From JADLHS01 sp020848635 (GTDB lineage: Bacteria > Verrucomicrobiota > Verrucomicrobiia > Limisphaerales > JADLHS01), in NCBI GenBank assembly GCA_037044975.1, contig JBAOIL010000039.1, positions 1-64,000 on the forward strand: 64,000 nt of DNA. The letters run 5' to 3'. Shown in pieces: positions 38,419 to 50,287 of this stretch. The notes beneath the pieces were generated by a model. The model made no database searches and had not been told where the DNA came from. It saw only the letters and a program-made list of their open reading frames with translations. Within the stretch, counting starts at the first letter, position 1, and every line of letters starts with the position of its first letter. The position numbers and the translations under genes were made by a program.

Positions 38419-38727
38419 ATGGCCACCTATCAGATTCTTTATTGGGCAGATATTCCGGTGCAGGTGAAGGCCAGCGAAGGGCGCACCCGCGCTTCCGCAG
38501 CGCTCTCCGACCGCTTTCAGGAAGCAGTAGACGCCGCGGCGATGGTCGCAGGCATGGTTGGCTCCGACGCCTACACCGAACAGTTTCACTGGAGTGACGC
38601 GCAGGAGCGCGCCGGCAGCCCGCGTGAAGTAGCCGCGGCGGTAGCCGCCGAAACAGAGGCGGAGTACGCCGACCTCGACTGGCGAGGCACTGCCGAAGCC
38701 TTACGCCGCGCCCGGTCCACGGATTAA
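38419..38727 (+). CDS. Small conserved protein of the 'virulence factor' family (PF13769-like)
   Basis: Intact 102 residues: 'MATYQILYWADIPVQVKASE', 'ASAALSDRFQEAVDAAAMVA', 'SDAYTEQFHWSDAQERAGSP', 'REVAAAVAAETEAEYADLDW'. The I-x-Y-W-x-x-I-P-x-Q-V opening is the family hallmark; function is unknown despite the name, and in several bacteria the gene lies near methyl-THF enzymes. The 235 bp upstream (38,183-38,418) contain no gene I can support. Confidence 0.65.
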   Translation: MATYQILYWADIPVQVKASEGRTRASAALSDRFQEAVDAAAMVAGMVGSDAYTEQFHWSDAQERAGSPREVAAAVAAETEAEYADLDWRGTAEALRRARSTD

Positions 38728-38732
38728 GGGTG

Positions 38733-39190
38733 ATGGCGCGCACGCGCCCGCAGCGGGCGCTGCTGAATCTATTCTTTGCCGGCGTCCTGGGCCTGGTGCT
38801 GCCATTTATCTGTTGGGGCGCCCAGGCTACGCCCGGCCACCCCCACGCGCGCGCTCACTTTGTCTTCTGGCCACCAGATCTGACGCCTGCCGGGCATGAG
38901 CACAGCGGCGCGCTGGTTACCGCCTCGGCGCTCGGCGGAGACAACGGGCAACGCCCGGCTGATGGGGTGTTGCCGGCCGGTCAATCGACGCCGCCACTCC
39001 TGGCAATCTTTCTGTTGCTGCTCATGACACTGGTCGTTTTCTTTCTACTGCACGATGACGCGCCTGGTTTTGTATGTTGGTGGCCAGCGCTGCTTGCACG
39101 CCGGGTTGTACCGCGGCGCGATCTCGCCGCCGCCGCGCCGGGCGCTGGTTTTCTCGCCGGAATCCAGTTTTATCTCTTCAAATCTTCAGG
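38733..39190 (+). CDS. Putative membrane protein, unknown; 3' end uncertain
   Basis: ATG at 38733 (GTG at 38730 is also possible) opens 'ARTRPQRALLNLFFAGVLGL' (first helix), a His-containing loop 'HPHARAHFVFWPPD', and a second helix 'LLAIFLLLLMTLVVFFLLHD'. The frame then runs straight into the copper chaperone start without a stop, so a frameshift or a lost stop is likely in the Ala/Arg-rich stretch after 39,080. The gene precedes the copper chaperone, and the pair may be co-transcribed. Confidence 0.45.
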
Positions 39191-39200
39191 AGCTTCCTAT

Positions 39201-39807
39201 ATGAAATTCTCGCGGATTGCGACCGCGCTGCTTCTGGTCGCTGCATTGTTTGTCCTGGTTGCCTGCCGCATCGCTGCCGATGGCGCCGGGCGGCGCCATG
39301 CCGATGGCCGCACCCGCGACGTCGGCGCCCCTGCCCCAGCCGGAGGCCGGTAAACTCACCGTCGTCGACGTGCGGGCGCGCCCGGCGCCGCTGGCCGGCG
39401 GCAACGGTGCGGTCTACATGACCGTGCTCAACGGCCTCGACACCCCGGTGCGTCTTGTCTCCGCTGCCAGCGCTGCGGCGGATGTGGTGGAGACGCATGA
39501 GACGATGGAAGAACAGGGTGTTATGAAGATGGTGATGATGCCCGATGGTTTCGAGATTCCAGCCGGTGCAGCGCTGGAATTGAAGCCGGGCGGCAAGCAC
39601 ATCATGTTGATCGGGCTGGCGCAGCCGCTCAACCCGGGCGACAGCTTCGAGGTGACGATCAACTTTGATAACGGCGAGACAATGACCTTGACCGCGCCGG
39701 TGGTGGAAATGACGATGGCGATGCCGATGGGCAATATGCAGGGCAGCGACATGGACATGACCGCGCCGATGCAGCAGGGCGAGGGCATGGCGACGCCGGC
39801 GCCGTAG
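39201..39807 (+). CDS. Copper chaperone PCu(A)C, Met-rich lipoprotein (one frameshift)
   Basis: Periplasmic/extracytoplasmic Cu(I) chaperone that delivers copper, classically to cytochrome oxidase. Lipoprotein signal 'MKFSRIATALLLVAALFVLV'-A-C; after a frameshift near 39,268: 'KLTVVDVRARPAPLAGGNGA', 'VETHETMEEQGVMKMVMMPD' (His and Met ligands) and 'LELKPGGKHIMLIGLAQPL' (H-x-M). The C-terminus has an unusual Met tail, 'MTMAMPMGNMQGSDMDMTAP', which could bind extra copper. Confidence 0.9.
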
Positions 39808-39814
39808 CGGTTGG

Positions 39815-39870
39815 CGGGCAGACTGCGGCTGTGACTGCCAACGTCGGCAGTTGCAGCCGCAGCTTGCCCG
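39815..39870. terminator. Hairpin between convergent genes
   Basis: CGGGCA-GA-CTGCGGCTG-TG-ACTGCC pairs with its complement around a six-base loop, with two 2-base mismatches. Placed between the convergent PCu(A)C and AEC transporter genes. Confidence 0.6.
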
Positions 39871-39922
39871 GAGATACAAGTTGCTGTTTCCGCTACTTTG
39901 AGCACGCTTGGCTGTGGCTGAG

Positions 39923-40870
39923 CTACATAGGATAGAACACGCTGACCAGCGTAAATCCGGCAAGTGTCGCCAACGTCGCCAGCGAGAGGGTGTTGACGAC
40001 GTAGCGCTGTTCCTCGGCGCTGGCGTGGGCCATGAAAAGTGGAATCACGAAGGGCGGCGGCAGCACGAACATGGTCATCACGGCGGCTTGCGCGACGGTG
40101 TCGCCGGGGAAGAGGCGGCTGATGACCAGCGTCACAAACAACAGCCCCAGCGTCACCCAGATTACCAGACCGCAGCGGCAAGCGTGCGCACCGGCGCTGC
40201 CAACCCCGTGCGGCCCAGATTCACCTCGTAGCCGATGACAATGCCGATCAGCGGCGTCGTCACGGCGGCAAGCAGCTCCAGCGTAGTCACCACCGCGGCG
40301 GTCAGCGGAAAGCCGGCCATCAACTGCATGAGACCTAGCCGGTTGAACATAGATGCCAGCGAAGATGCTCAGGATCACCGGGGTGACGAGGAAGCCGCGC
40401 ACGGTCTGGCCGAAGGAGACGGCGCCGATGCCCTGGCGCTGCACATAAGGCACCAGGATGAAGAAGACGAAGATCACCTGGCCCAGGTCCACTACCGCGA
40501 ATTTGAAGACATTCTCGGCGCCGTAGACCGCCGTGAAAATGGCGTAGCCCATCATGCCGGCCTCGAAGCCGGTCAGCAGCGGCGGCAGGTAGGGGGAGCG
40601 CGTGCCGGCGAAGCCGTGCAGCAAGCGGCCGGCGAAAAGGACTGCAGTGCAGGCCACAAAGACCAGCCTGGCCACCAGCAGATGCTCCGGCTGCAGGTCC
40701 ACTGCGGCGAAGGCCAGGAAGAGCACTGCCGGCAATGAGACGTTGACGATCAGCTTTTTCAGGCCATCCACGGCAATCGGCGGCAGAAAGCTGCTGCGGC
40801 GGAAGTACGCGCCGAGACCGAAGAGCAGCAGCACGGGCAGAACTTTGGCAAAGGCTTCCAGGTAGAGCAT
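39923..40870 (-). CDS. AEC (auxin efflux carrier-like) family transporter (frameshifts)
   Basis: Ten-helix membrane transporter family; bacterial members move small organic acids such as malate. 'MLYLEAFAKVLPVLLLFGLG', 'LKKLIVNVSLPAVLFLAFAA', 'GFEAGMMGYAIFTAVYGAEN' and 'GFLVTPVILSIFAGI' precede an inserted T near 40,350. Then come 'FPLTAAVVTTLELLAAVTTP', 'LIGIVIGYEVNLG' and, after one more frameshift near 40,170, 'LPPPFVIPLFMAHASAEEQR' with 'TLATLAGFTLVSVFYPM'. Substrate not predictable. The 208 bp between its start and the next gene show no clear promoter. Confidence 0.82.
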   Translation of the reverse strand: MLYLEAFAKVLPVLLLFGLGAYFRRSSFLPPIAVDGLKKLIVNVSLPAVLFLAFAAVDLQPEHLLVARLVFVACTAVLFAGRLLHGFAGTRSPYLPPLLTGFEAGMMGYAIFTAVYGAENVFKFAVVDLGQVIFVFFILVPYVQRQGIGAVSFGQTVRGFLVTPVILSIFAGIYVQPARSHAVDGRLSADRRGGDYAGAACRRDDAADRHCHRLRGESGPHGVGSAGAHACRCGLVIWVTLGLLFVTLVISRLFPGDTVAQAAVMTMFVLPPPFVIPLFMAHASAEEQRYVVNTLSLATLATLAGFTLVSVFYPM

Positions 40871-41078
40871 AGATCGCTCGCTTTCGATAGCTGGCTGAGC
40901 ACGGGTCAGCGGACGGATATCGGCTCGAATAACGTAGGTCAACCCTGTTCCTGCACAGGTCTCCTTGCGTTGGCAGCCTGTTGGCGGTTTTCCATTCCGG
41001 CGGACTGAGTCTTACAATAGGATTCCTGACACCCATCGTTCACTGCAACCAACTAACACAGCGAAAGAGGAGGAACTC

Positions 41079-42960
41079 ATGACTACCATGAATCGCCGCC
41101 AATTCCTACAGGGCGTTGTGGCCCTGGGCGCCGGCGCAGTGCTCTATCAATACAGCGACGGCAGCTACCGGATCGCGTTTGCCAATGCCGGCGCCGTTGC
41201 TTACCAGATGCGCGTCATCCATACCAACGACCATCATGCCCGCATCGAACCGGTGTCCGTCAGCCTCGGCTCCGGCAACGCGCGCAATTTTGGCGGGGTG
41301 GCGCGGCGCAAGACACTCTTCGACCAGGTGCGCGCTGACAACACCGTCGAGGATAAGCTCTTCCTGGATGCCGGCGACGTCTTCCAGGGCACGCTCTATT
41401 TCAACCTGTATGAGGGGCAGGCCGATCTCTTTTTCTACAATGGCCTGGGCTACCATGCTGTGAGCGTGGGCAACCACGAGTTCGACAAGGGCGATGCTAC
41501 GTTTGCCAACTTCATCAAAGGCGCACAGTTCCCCATGCTCAGCGCCAATATCAGCCTCAAGGCTGGCGCCACCTCGCCACTGGCGGCGCTCAAGGTCAAC
41601 GGCACGACCACTCCGAATGCCAAACTGGGCGACGCCACGATTGTCACCCTCGCCAGCGGTAAAAAGGTTGGCATCTTCGGCCTGACTGCGCCCGACACGC
41701 CGCTGTTGAGCAGCCCTAGCGCCGACGTCCAGTTCAACAGTGATCTGGTGGCGGTCGCGCAGGCCCAGGTCGATGCGCTCAAGGCTGCCGGCGCCGAAGT
41801 CATCGTGGCGCTCACGCACATTGGCTATCTGGCAGATCTCGATCTCGCCGGCAAGGTGAAGGGCATCCACGTCATCGTCGGTGGGCACAGCCACACCCCG
41901 CTGATCCCCGACGACCAGACGACCTGGCCGCTGGGCGTGACGCGTGTGGCGGGCTATCCGCAGACGGTGCAGGACCCGGATGGCAACTGATGTGCTCGTG
42001 GTGACCGATTGGGAATGGGGCAAGTGGGTCGGCGACATCATCATTGGCTTCGACGCCGATGGCAAGGTGGCAGAGGTTGTCTCGGGCGACATTGCGCCGG
42101 TGTGGGCCGATGGCATCGCACCAAACGGGCGACCCTTGCTGACGAACGAGGGCGCCGAGATTCCGGCCGATCCCACCTACCAGTCCAAGATCGACACCGA
42201 TTTCAAGCCGGGCGTCGATGCCCTGACGCGGCAGCAGTTTGCCCTCTCCGGCGTCCTGCTCGACGGCGTCCGCGACAACGTGCGCAGCCGTGAGACAAAC
42301 CTTGCCGACCTGATTACCGACGCGCTGCGCCGGCTCATCATCTTGCGCCCCGACTTCAACCCGCAAAAGCTGCCCATCGTGACGATTATCAACGGCGGCG
42401 GCATCCGCTCCAGCATTGCCGCCGGCCCGGTGACTGTGGGTGGGTTGATCAACGTCCTACCCTTTGGCAATACGGTGGCTACGGTCATCGTCAACGGCGC
42501 CGGGCTGCTGGCCGCGCTGGAGAACGGGGTGAGCCAGGTGGAGACTGGCGCCGGTCGCTTCGCACAGGTGGCTGGCGTGCGCTTCTCCTGGAATGGGCAG
42601 GCCGCACCCGGCAAGCGTGTGCTCATGGCGGAAGTCGCCACGGAGAATGTCCATCGCCGGGGGCGGGCGCTCAATTTGGCGGCGCTGGACCCGGCGGCCA
42701 ATTACCTGGTGGTGACGAACAACTTCATGCTCACCGGCGGCGATGGCTACGCCTCCTTCACGCCGGCCGGCGGCGGCACGAATCAACTGGACACGGGGCT
42801 GATCATGGCAGATGTTGTCCAGGCGTACATCCAGGATACCTGGCGCTTCTACAACCTGACCCAGACCTATGATCCCATCGACCAGACGACTGACGGCCGG
42901 ATTCAGCGCGCCTATGCCTGGATCCCGCTGGTGACGAACGCCGCAGCGTTTGTCGACTGA
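41079..42960 (+). CDS. 5'-nucleotidase/UshA-type metallophosphoesterase, Tat-exported (one frameshift)
   Basis: Bimetal phosphoesterase hydrolysing nucleotides or related esters outside the membrane. N-terminal Tat-like signal 'MNRRQFLQGVVALGAGAVL' (R-R-x-F-L). Metallophosphatase motifs: 'MRVIHTNDHHARIEP', 'FLDAGDVFQGT', 'VSVGNHEFDKGDATFANF', 'IVALTHIG', 'IHVIVGGHSHTPLIP'. After an inserted base near 41,985 the C-terminal substrate domain reads 'TDALRRLIILRPDFNPQKLP', 'IVTIINGGGIRSSIAAG', 'NFMLTGGDGYASF'. A strong AGGAGG lies 7 bp before the ATG. The GGGIRSS and GGDGY motifs are typical. Confidence 0.92.
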
Positions 42961-42983
42961 CGCCGGCTCCGGTCGAGCAGTTT

Positions 42984-43042
42984 GCGCTACGGGCCGCCGA
43001 TTGTGTGGATGCAGCATCCGCACAATCGGCGGCCCGTAGCGC
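42984..43042. terminator. 29-bp near-perfect hairpin between convergent genes
   Basis: A 29-base arm beginning GCGCTACGGGCCGCCGATTG pairs with its complement at one mismatch around a 1-base centre. It sits between the 5'-nucleotidase stop and the convergent secreted-protein stop, so a bidirectional terminator is the natural reading. Confidence 0.7.
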
Positions 43043-43043
43043 G

Positions 43044-44336
43044 TTATTGGCCTGCTTCCCAGGCAACCGCGGCATCGGCGGTTGCATCCCACACCCAGAA
43101 TACTCCCTCCCGCGGCAGATAGGCCGCGTAGCTCATCGTGAGGTCATCGACCGTGGCCACGCGCCACCCATCGCCAAAGAACATGCCACAAATTTCGTCC
43201 GCGGCTGCTTCACTGACCAGCGAGACCGCGCCAAGCGGCAGCGCCGTGCCTGCTACGGGCGCAGCGTCGCTGGCCCCGGCGGCAAGTTCGACCAGCGCGT
43301 GTTCGCTGACGCAGAGCAGCGCGTTGCCAGCCGCATCGAAGGACAGCACAGGTATGTCGCTGGCGGACGTGGGCGCAAGGGTGGGCACGGCGCTTGGTGC
43401 AGGGGTTGCCGTGGGCGATGCCGGTGTGGGCTTGCCCCGGTCGATTGCCGTGACGACAAGTGTGACTGCGTAGGCTGCCGGGTCGGTTTCGACGCCCCGC
43501 TGGGGGTAGGGTGCGACGTCGGTCAGTTCGATGGCGAAATCGCCGACCTGCGTCCAGGGAATCCCGCGCGTCTCCATCATCGGGCCGGTCACGTGGCCAG
43601 CTTTGTCAGTGACGCCGCCGACGCTGGTGCGCGTCGTCGCGCCGTCCACCAGCACGTCGAGGTCCACTACGACGATGGCGATCGCTGCGCAGATGGATAG
43701 CGCCGGACAGCGGTTGTCGGTGACGCCGGCGACAGTAATCTTGACCCCGGCTGGATTGACGATGGCCGTCTGGCTGATGCCGAGGGTTACGGGTTCGCCG
43801 AGTTGGGCAGGGATGGAGGTGGGTCCCTGGGTTACCGGTTCAGTTGCTGCGCCGTGGGTGACGCGCAGCGTGATTGCGTAGCTATCGTCAGCGCGCGGCG
43901 CATCAACCATTGGATAGGGCAAGACCTGTTCCAGCGTGATGATGTGGTCGCCTGAGCGCTGACTGGGCACTGTGCCGGCGACTCCGGACGTCACATTGCC
44001 GGCAGTGTCCGTGTGGGCGCTGAGCGTGAGGTGTTCCACGGTGTCGCCACGCCGCACGCTGACGGCAACCTCGACCGGCAGCGAGGCCGTACATTGCATC
44101 ATGACTGGCTGGTCGCTGCCTTCCAGCAGCTGGGCAGGACAGCGCCCGTCGGCCAGAACAGCCTCGAATGTGACGATCATGTTCTCCCCAGTGATCGCGA
44201 CGGGCGCACTTTGACCGATTGTCACTGCTTCGCCCAGTTCTGCGCTGCTTTGCGGCGGCAAGGCGGACGTCTCTCCGTTACCGCTACCAGATAACATCAG
44301 TAACGCAAAGAGCAAGAAAACGAAATAGTACGGCAT
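43044..44336 (-). CDS. Secreted protein with repeated beta domains, unknown
   Basis: Intact 430 residues. Signal peptide 'MPYYFVFLLFALLMLSGSGN'. Two similar ~130-residue domains follow: 'GEAVTIGQSAPVAITGENMI' / 'VTFEAVLADGRCPAQ' and 'GEPVTLGISQTAIVNPAGVK' / 'ITVAGVTDNRCPALSIC', each later holding 'ITLEQVLPYP' or 'IELTDVAPYP'. A Thr/Pro linker leads to a C-terminal domain with 'IPVLSFDAAGNALLCVSE' and a final 'VFWVWDATADAAVAWEAGQ'. No family recognised; an internal duplication is evident. Probably an envelope or secreted protein. Confidence 0.7.
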   Translation of the reverse strand: MPYYFVFLLFALLMLSGSGNGETSALPPQSSAELGEAVTIGQSAPVAITGENMIVTFEAVLADGRCPAQLLEGSDQPVMMQCTASLPVEVAVSVRRGDTVEHLTLSAHTDTAGNVTSGVAGTVPSQRSGDHIITLEQVLPYPMVDAPRADDSYAITLRVTHGAATEPVTQGPTSIPAQLGEPVTLGISQTAIVNPAGVKITVAGVTDNRCPALSICAAIAIVVVDLDVLVDGATTRTSVGGVTDKAGHVTGPMMETRGIPWTQVGDFAIELTDVAPYPQRGVETDPAAYAVTLVVTAIDRGKPTPASPTATPAPSAVPTLAPTSASDIPVLSFDAAGNALLCVSEHALVELAAGASDAAPVAGTALPLGAVSLVSEAAADEICGMFFGDGWRVATVDDLTMSYAAYLPREGVFWVWDATADAAVAWEAGQ

Positions 44337-44537
44337 GGCCTGGACTCCTGATGCGTGAACGAATACGTTATTGGGGCGAGTATAACGAACGTGCATCCGA
44401 AAAGCGTCCGGGCAGCATCAGCGTCTATTTCATCCAGATATGCGCCGCCATTCCTTCATGTTTCAATATTGACCTGCGCTGCGCTACAATGCGGGTGGGT
44501 GTTTGCAGTGAAGCCCAAACAATCGAAGGGAACAAAC

Positions 44538-46556
<2,019 letters not shown>

Positions 46557-46603
46557 AGGACGTGCGCTGCTGGTGATGTGTGCTGAGCCAAAGGAGGTGA
46601 CCG

Positions 46604-47333
46604 ATGGCCGTAATGACGAAAGAACGCGAACCTCGCCCAATGCAGGCGGTGAGCGCGGTAGAAACGTCGGTCGGGACTGACCCAGTGGAGATCATTTACC
46701 CCGAAAGTGATGGACAACCGATGGCGGATAACACCAAGCAGTTTCGCTACATCGTGACGATCCAGGGTGGGCTGGCGGCGCTCTTTGCCGATGATCCGAA
46801 TGTCTTTGTGGCGGGCGATCTGCTCTGGTATCCTGTCGAGGGCAAGAACACGCTGCGTGTGGCGCCTGATGTGATGGTGGCCTTTGGACGACCTAAAGGC
46901 GACCGCGGCGCCTATTTGCAGTGGCGCGAGGGCAACATTGCGCCCCAGGTCGTTTTTGAGATTCTTTCGCCGGGTAACACAGGGCTGGAGATGTCGCGCA
47001 AGTTGCAGTTCTATGACCGCTACGGCGTCGAGGAGTATTATCTCTACGACCCTGACCACGGAGAGATGGCAGGGTGGCGGCGCGGCGCCGAATGGCCTGG
47101 AGGAAATTGAACCGATGGCTGGCTGGGTCAGCCCGCGGCTTGGGGTGCGATTTGCGTCTGGCGGGGGACGAACTGGTGCTGGACGCGCCCCGATGGCCGG
47201 CGCTTCGAGACCTTTGTCGAACTGGCGCAGCGCGCCGATGCCGAACGGGAGCGCGCCGATGCTGAACGAGGAGCGGGCCGAACGCCTGGCCGAACGGCTG
47301 CGCGCGCTCGGCGTCGATCCGTCCGATCTGTAA
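46604..47333 (+). CDS. Uma2 family (PDDEXK-like) putative endonuclease (frameshifts)
   Basis: Uma2 proteins have a restriction-endonuclease-like fold and are expanded in cyanobacteria and Chloroflexota; function is unclear. 'QFRYIVTIQGGLAALFADDP', 'FVAGDLLWYPVEGKNTLRVA', 'PDVMVAFGRPKGDRGAYLQW', 'GNIAPQVVFEILSPGNTGLE' and 'KLQFYDRYGVEEYYLYDPDH' are in frame. D-x-x-W and P-D-V with E-I-x-S-P form the likely active site. +1 insertions near 47,097, 47,152, 47,185 and 47,267 hide the C-terminal part: 'GWVSPRLGVRF', a charged coiled segment with 'AERERADAE' and 'RLAERLRALGVDPSDL'. Confidence 0.82.
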
Positions 47334-47397
47334 TCAGCCAAGAACTGACCGAACAACCAATCTACGAACGAAACCACTATCGACCGGAGAGTATGTC

Positions 47398-48087
47398 ATG
47401 AGTGAAGAAATCGTCTTGTCGGAACTGTCCCTCGAAGACCTGTACGAACTGATGAAGGAAGATCTCTACGACGGGCTGGCTGGAGAGATCGAGGCTGAGG
47501 TGCGCGAGGCGTTGAGCCGCGGTCAGGCGCCCTACGATGTGCTGACCAGCGGGCTGGTGGCCGGTATGGAGATCGTCGGCGCCGATTTCCGCGATGGCAT
47601 CCTCTTTGTGCCGGAAGTGCTGATGGCGGCCAAGGCGATGAAGGTGGGCATGGGCATCCTGCGCCCCATGCTGGCCGAGACCGGCGCCCAGAAGATCGGC
47701 AGCATGGTCATCGGCACTGTCAAGGGCGACATCCACGACATCGGCAAGAACCTGGTGACGATGATGATGGAGGGCGCCGGCTTCGAGGTCTTCGACCTGG
47801 GCATCAACAACTCGGCGGAGGCTTACCTGGAAGCGATCGAAAAGCACAATCCTGACATCCTGGGCATGAGTGCGCTGCTGACGACGACCATGCCCTACAT
47901 GAAGGTGGTCATCGACACGCTCAAGGAGAAGGGCATCCGCCAGGACATCGTCGTGCTGGTGGGCGGTGCGCCGCTCAACGAGGCCTTTGCCGAGCACATC
48001 GAGGCTGACGCCTACTGTCGCGACGCGGCGGTGGCGGTGGAAACGGCCAAGAAGTTCATGGCGATCCGGCGGGGCGTGGCGGCGTAA
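47398..48087 (+). CDS. Corrinoid (cobalamin-binding) methyltransfer protein
   Basis: Carries the methyl group on cobalt between methyltransferases. 229 intact residues: helical cap 'DLYDGLAGEIEAEVREALSR', 'GQAPYDVLTSGLVAGMEIVG', 'DGILFVPEVLMAAKAMKVGM', then the Rossmann B12 domain with the base-off His motif 'GTVKGDIHDIGKNLVTMMME' (D-x-H-x-x-G), 'NPDILGMSALLTTTMPYMKV' and 'VLVGGAPLNEAFAEHIEADA'. This matches the cap plus B12 modules of MetH and of MtxC-type proteins. Starts 64 bp after the Uma2 stop and only 3 bp before the homocysteine methyltransferase gene. Confidence 0.93.
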   Translation: MSEEIVLSELSLEDLYELMKEDLYDGLAGEIEAEVREALSRGQAPYDVLTSGLVAGMEIVGADFRDGILFVPEVLMAAKAMKVGMGILRPMLAETGAQKIGSMVIGTVKGDIHDIGKNLVTMMMEGAGFEVFDLGINNSAEAYLEAIEKHNPDILGMSALLTTTMPYMKVVIDTLKEKGIRQDIVVLVGGAPLNEAFAEHIEADAYCRDAAVAVETAKKFMAIRRGVAA

Positions 48088-48090
48088 CCT

Positions 48091-49060
<970 letters not shown>

Positions 49061-49065
49061 TCACG

Positions 49066-49537
49066 ATGGTAAATTATCTGCGCAGTCGTCCTGCCATGCT
49101 TGAAAAGACCTACCAACTCGCCGAGCGCGCGGCGTGGGCGCTGAACCCGCTGATTGCCAGGATCGGGTATGCCCGCGTCGAACGCATGATCAAGCCGGCG
49201 GAAGATTTCGCCAAAGAGCAGCATCTTCGGCTGCCACCACTGCGGTCAGTGCATCTTGCACTCCACTGGGATGTCCTGCCCGATGGAGTGTCCGAAGAAT
49301 CTGCGCAACGGGCCGTGCGGCGGCGTGCGCCCGACCGGCCACTGCGAGGTCAAGCCGGAGATGCGCTGCGTGTGGGTTGTCGCCTACGAGAACGCGCAGC
49401 AGATGCCGATTTACGGTCACGAACTGCACGAAATTCAGCCGCCCGTCAATCGCCAGTTGGAACGCAGTTCGGCCTGGGTCAACATGCTGACTGGGGTGGA
49501 CAAGCAGACGCCAGCCGGGCTGGGCGCCGCCCCATGA
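49066..49537 (+). CDS. metV: MetV-like zinc/iron-sulfur subunit of methylene-THF reductase (frameshift)
   Basis: MetV (MTHFR C-terminal domain) is the small partner of MetF in acetogens and many other anaerobes. 'LEKTYQLAERAAWALNPLIA', then after a frameshift near 49,225 a Cys cluster: 'FGCHHCGQCIL', 'STGMSCPMECPKNLRNGPCG' and 'GHCEVKPEMRCVWVVAYENA'. Six or more Cys in C-x2-C-x2-C and C-P-x3-C-P spacing are typical. The ATG at 49066 is 5 bp from the upstream stop. The TGA overlaps the start of an AbrB-like gene, which separates metV from metF. Confidence 0.85.
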
Positions 49538-49854
49538 CCAGATGGCGCGATGATGGAGGACATGTGTTAGCAAAGACAATCGTTCAGGAAGGCTATCGCA
49601 TTCTCTTGCCTGAGTCACTCTGGGATCGATTCCACGTTGGAGATGAGGTGATTATCGACCAGACGCATGACGGTAGGGTCGTCATTTCCGCTGTGGAGGT
49701 GGAGGGGAGGTATGCCTATCCAACGACAGAAGTGGATAGCCCATTAGGACGCCAATTGCGGGAAATCAGACAGCGAATTGTTGCCTCTGGTGCGCCTTTG
49801 CTCGACTGGAATGAACTCGAGCGTGAAATGGCTGAGCGTCGTGGAGAGCGATAG
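49534..49854 (+). CDS. AbrB/MazE-like antitoxin-type protein
   Basis: 106 intact residues; swapped-hairpin DNA-binding signature 'IVQEGYRILLPESLWDRFHV', 'GDEVIIDQTHDGRVVISAVE', then an acidic/helical tail 'EIRQRIVASGAPLLDWNELE'. The ATG overlaps the metV stop (ATGA) and its TAG shares one base with the GTG of the PIN gene. Probably the antitoxin of a type II pair, autoregulating through its own promoter, although none is visible within metV. Confidence 0.68.
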   Translation: MTRWRDDGGHVLAKTIVQEGYRILLPESLWDRFHVGDEVIIDQTHDGRVVISAVEVEGRYAYPTTEVDSPLGRQLREIRQRIVASGAPLLDWNELEREMAERRGER

Positions 49855-50287
49855 TGGCCGCGTCATCCCATCTTGTCTTTATTGATTCAGGCGTTTTGGT
49901 GGCGGCTGCCCGCGGTATAGCCCCGATCGCTCAGCGCGCGCTTGCAGTCTTGAGTGATCCATCGCTTCAATTTGCTTCGAGTCAATTGGTGCGGTTAGAA
50001 GTGTTGCCCAAAGCCGTATACACGAATCGTGCAGATGAGATCGCGTTCTACCAGACTTTTTCGATGCAGTCAGTACCTGGATAGAAGTTGACGTAAGCAT
50101 CTTTGCACATGCATACGATGAGGCGATTCGTCACGGTTTGAGCGCGGTCGATGCGATACACATCGTGTCAGCAGCGTCAGTCAATGCTGATTTGTTCATA
50201 ACGACTGAGCGCATGTCGAAGCCTTTGCATCGGACGACACTAGTTCGACTCGTGTCGATTGCACCAGCAGCGGAGGATTCTGCGTGA
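49854..50287 (+). CDS. PIN-domain putative toxin ribonuclease (one frameshift)
   Basis: 'SHLVFIDSGVLVAAARGIAP' gives the first PIN Asp, and 'ASSQLVRLEVLPKAVYTNRA' the conserved Glu. A base is missing in a T-run near 50,066, after which 'AVSTWIEVDVSIFAHAYDEA', 'HGLSAVDAIHIVSAASVNAD' (second Asp) and 'LFITTERMSKPLH' complete the fold. The GTG start overlaps the antitoxin stop by 1 base, and the TGA overlaps the metF ATG by 1 base. Confidence 0.75.
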
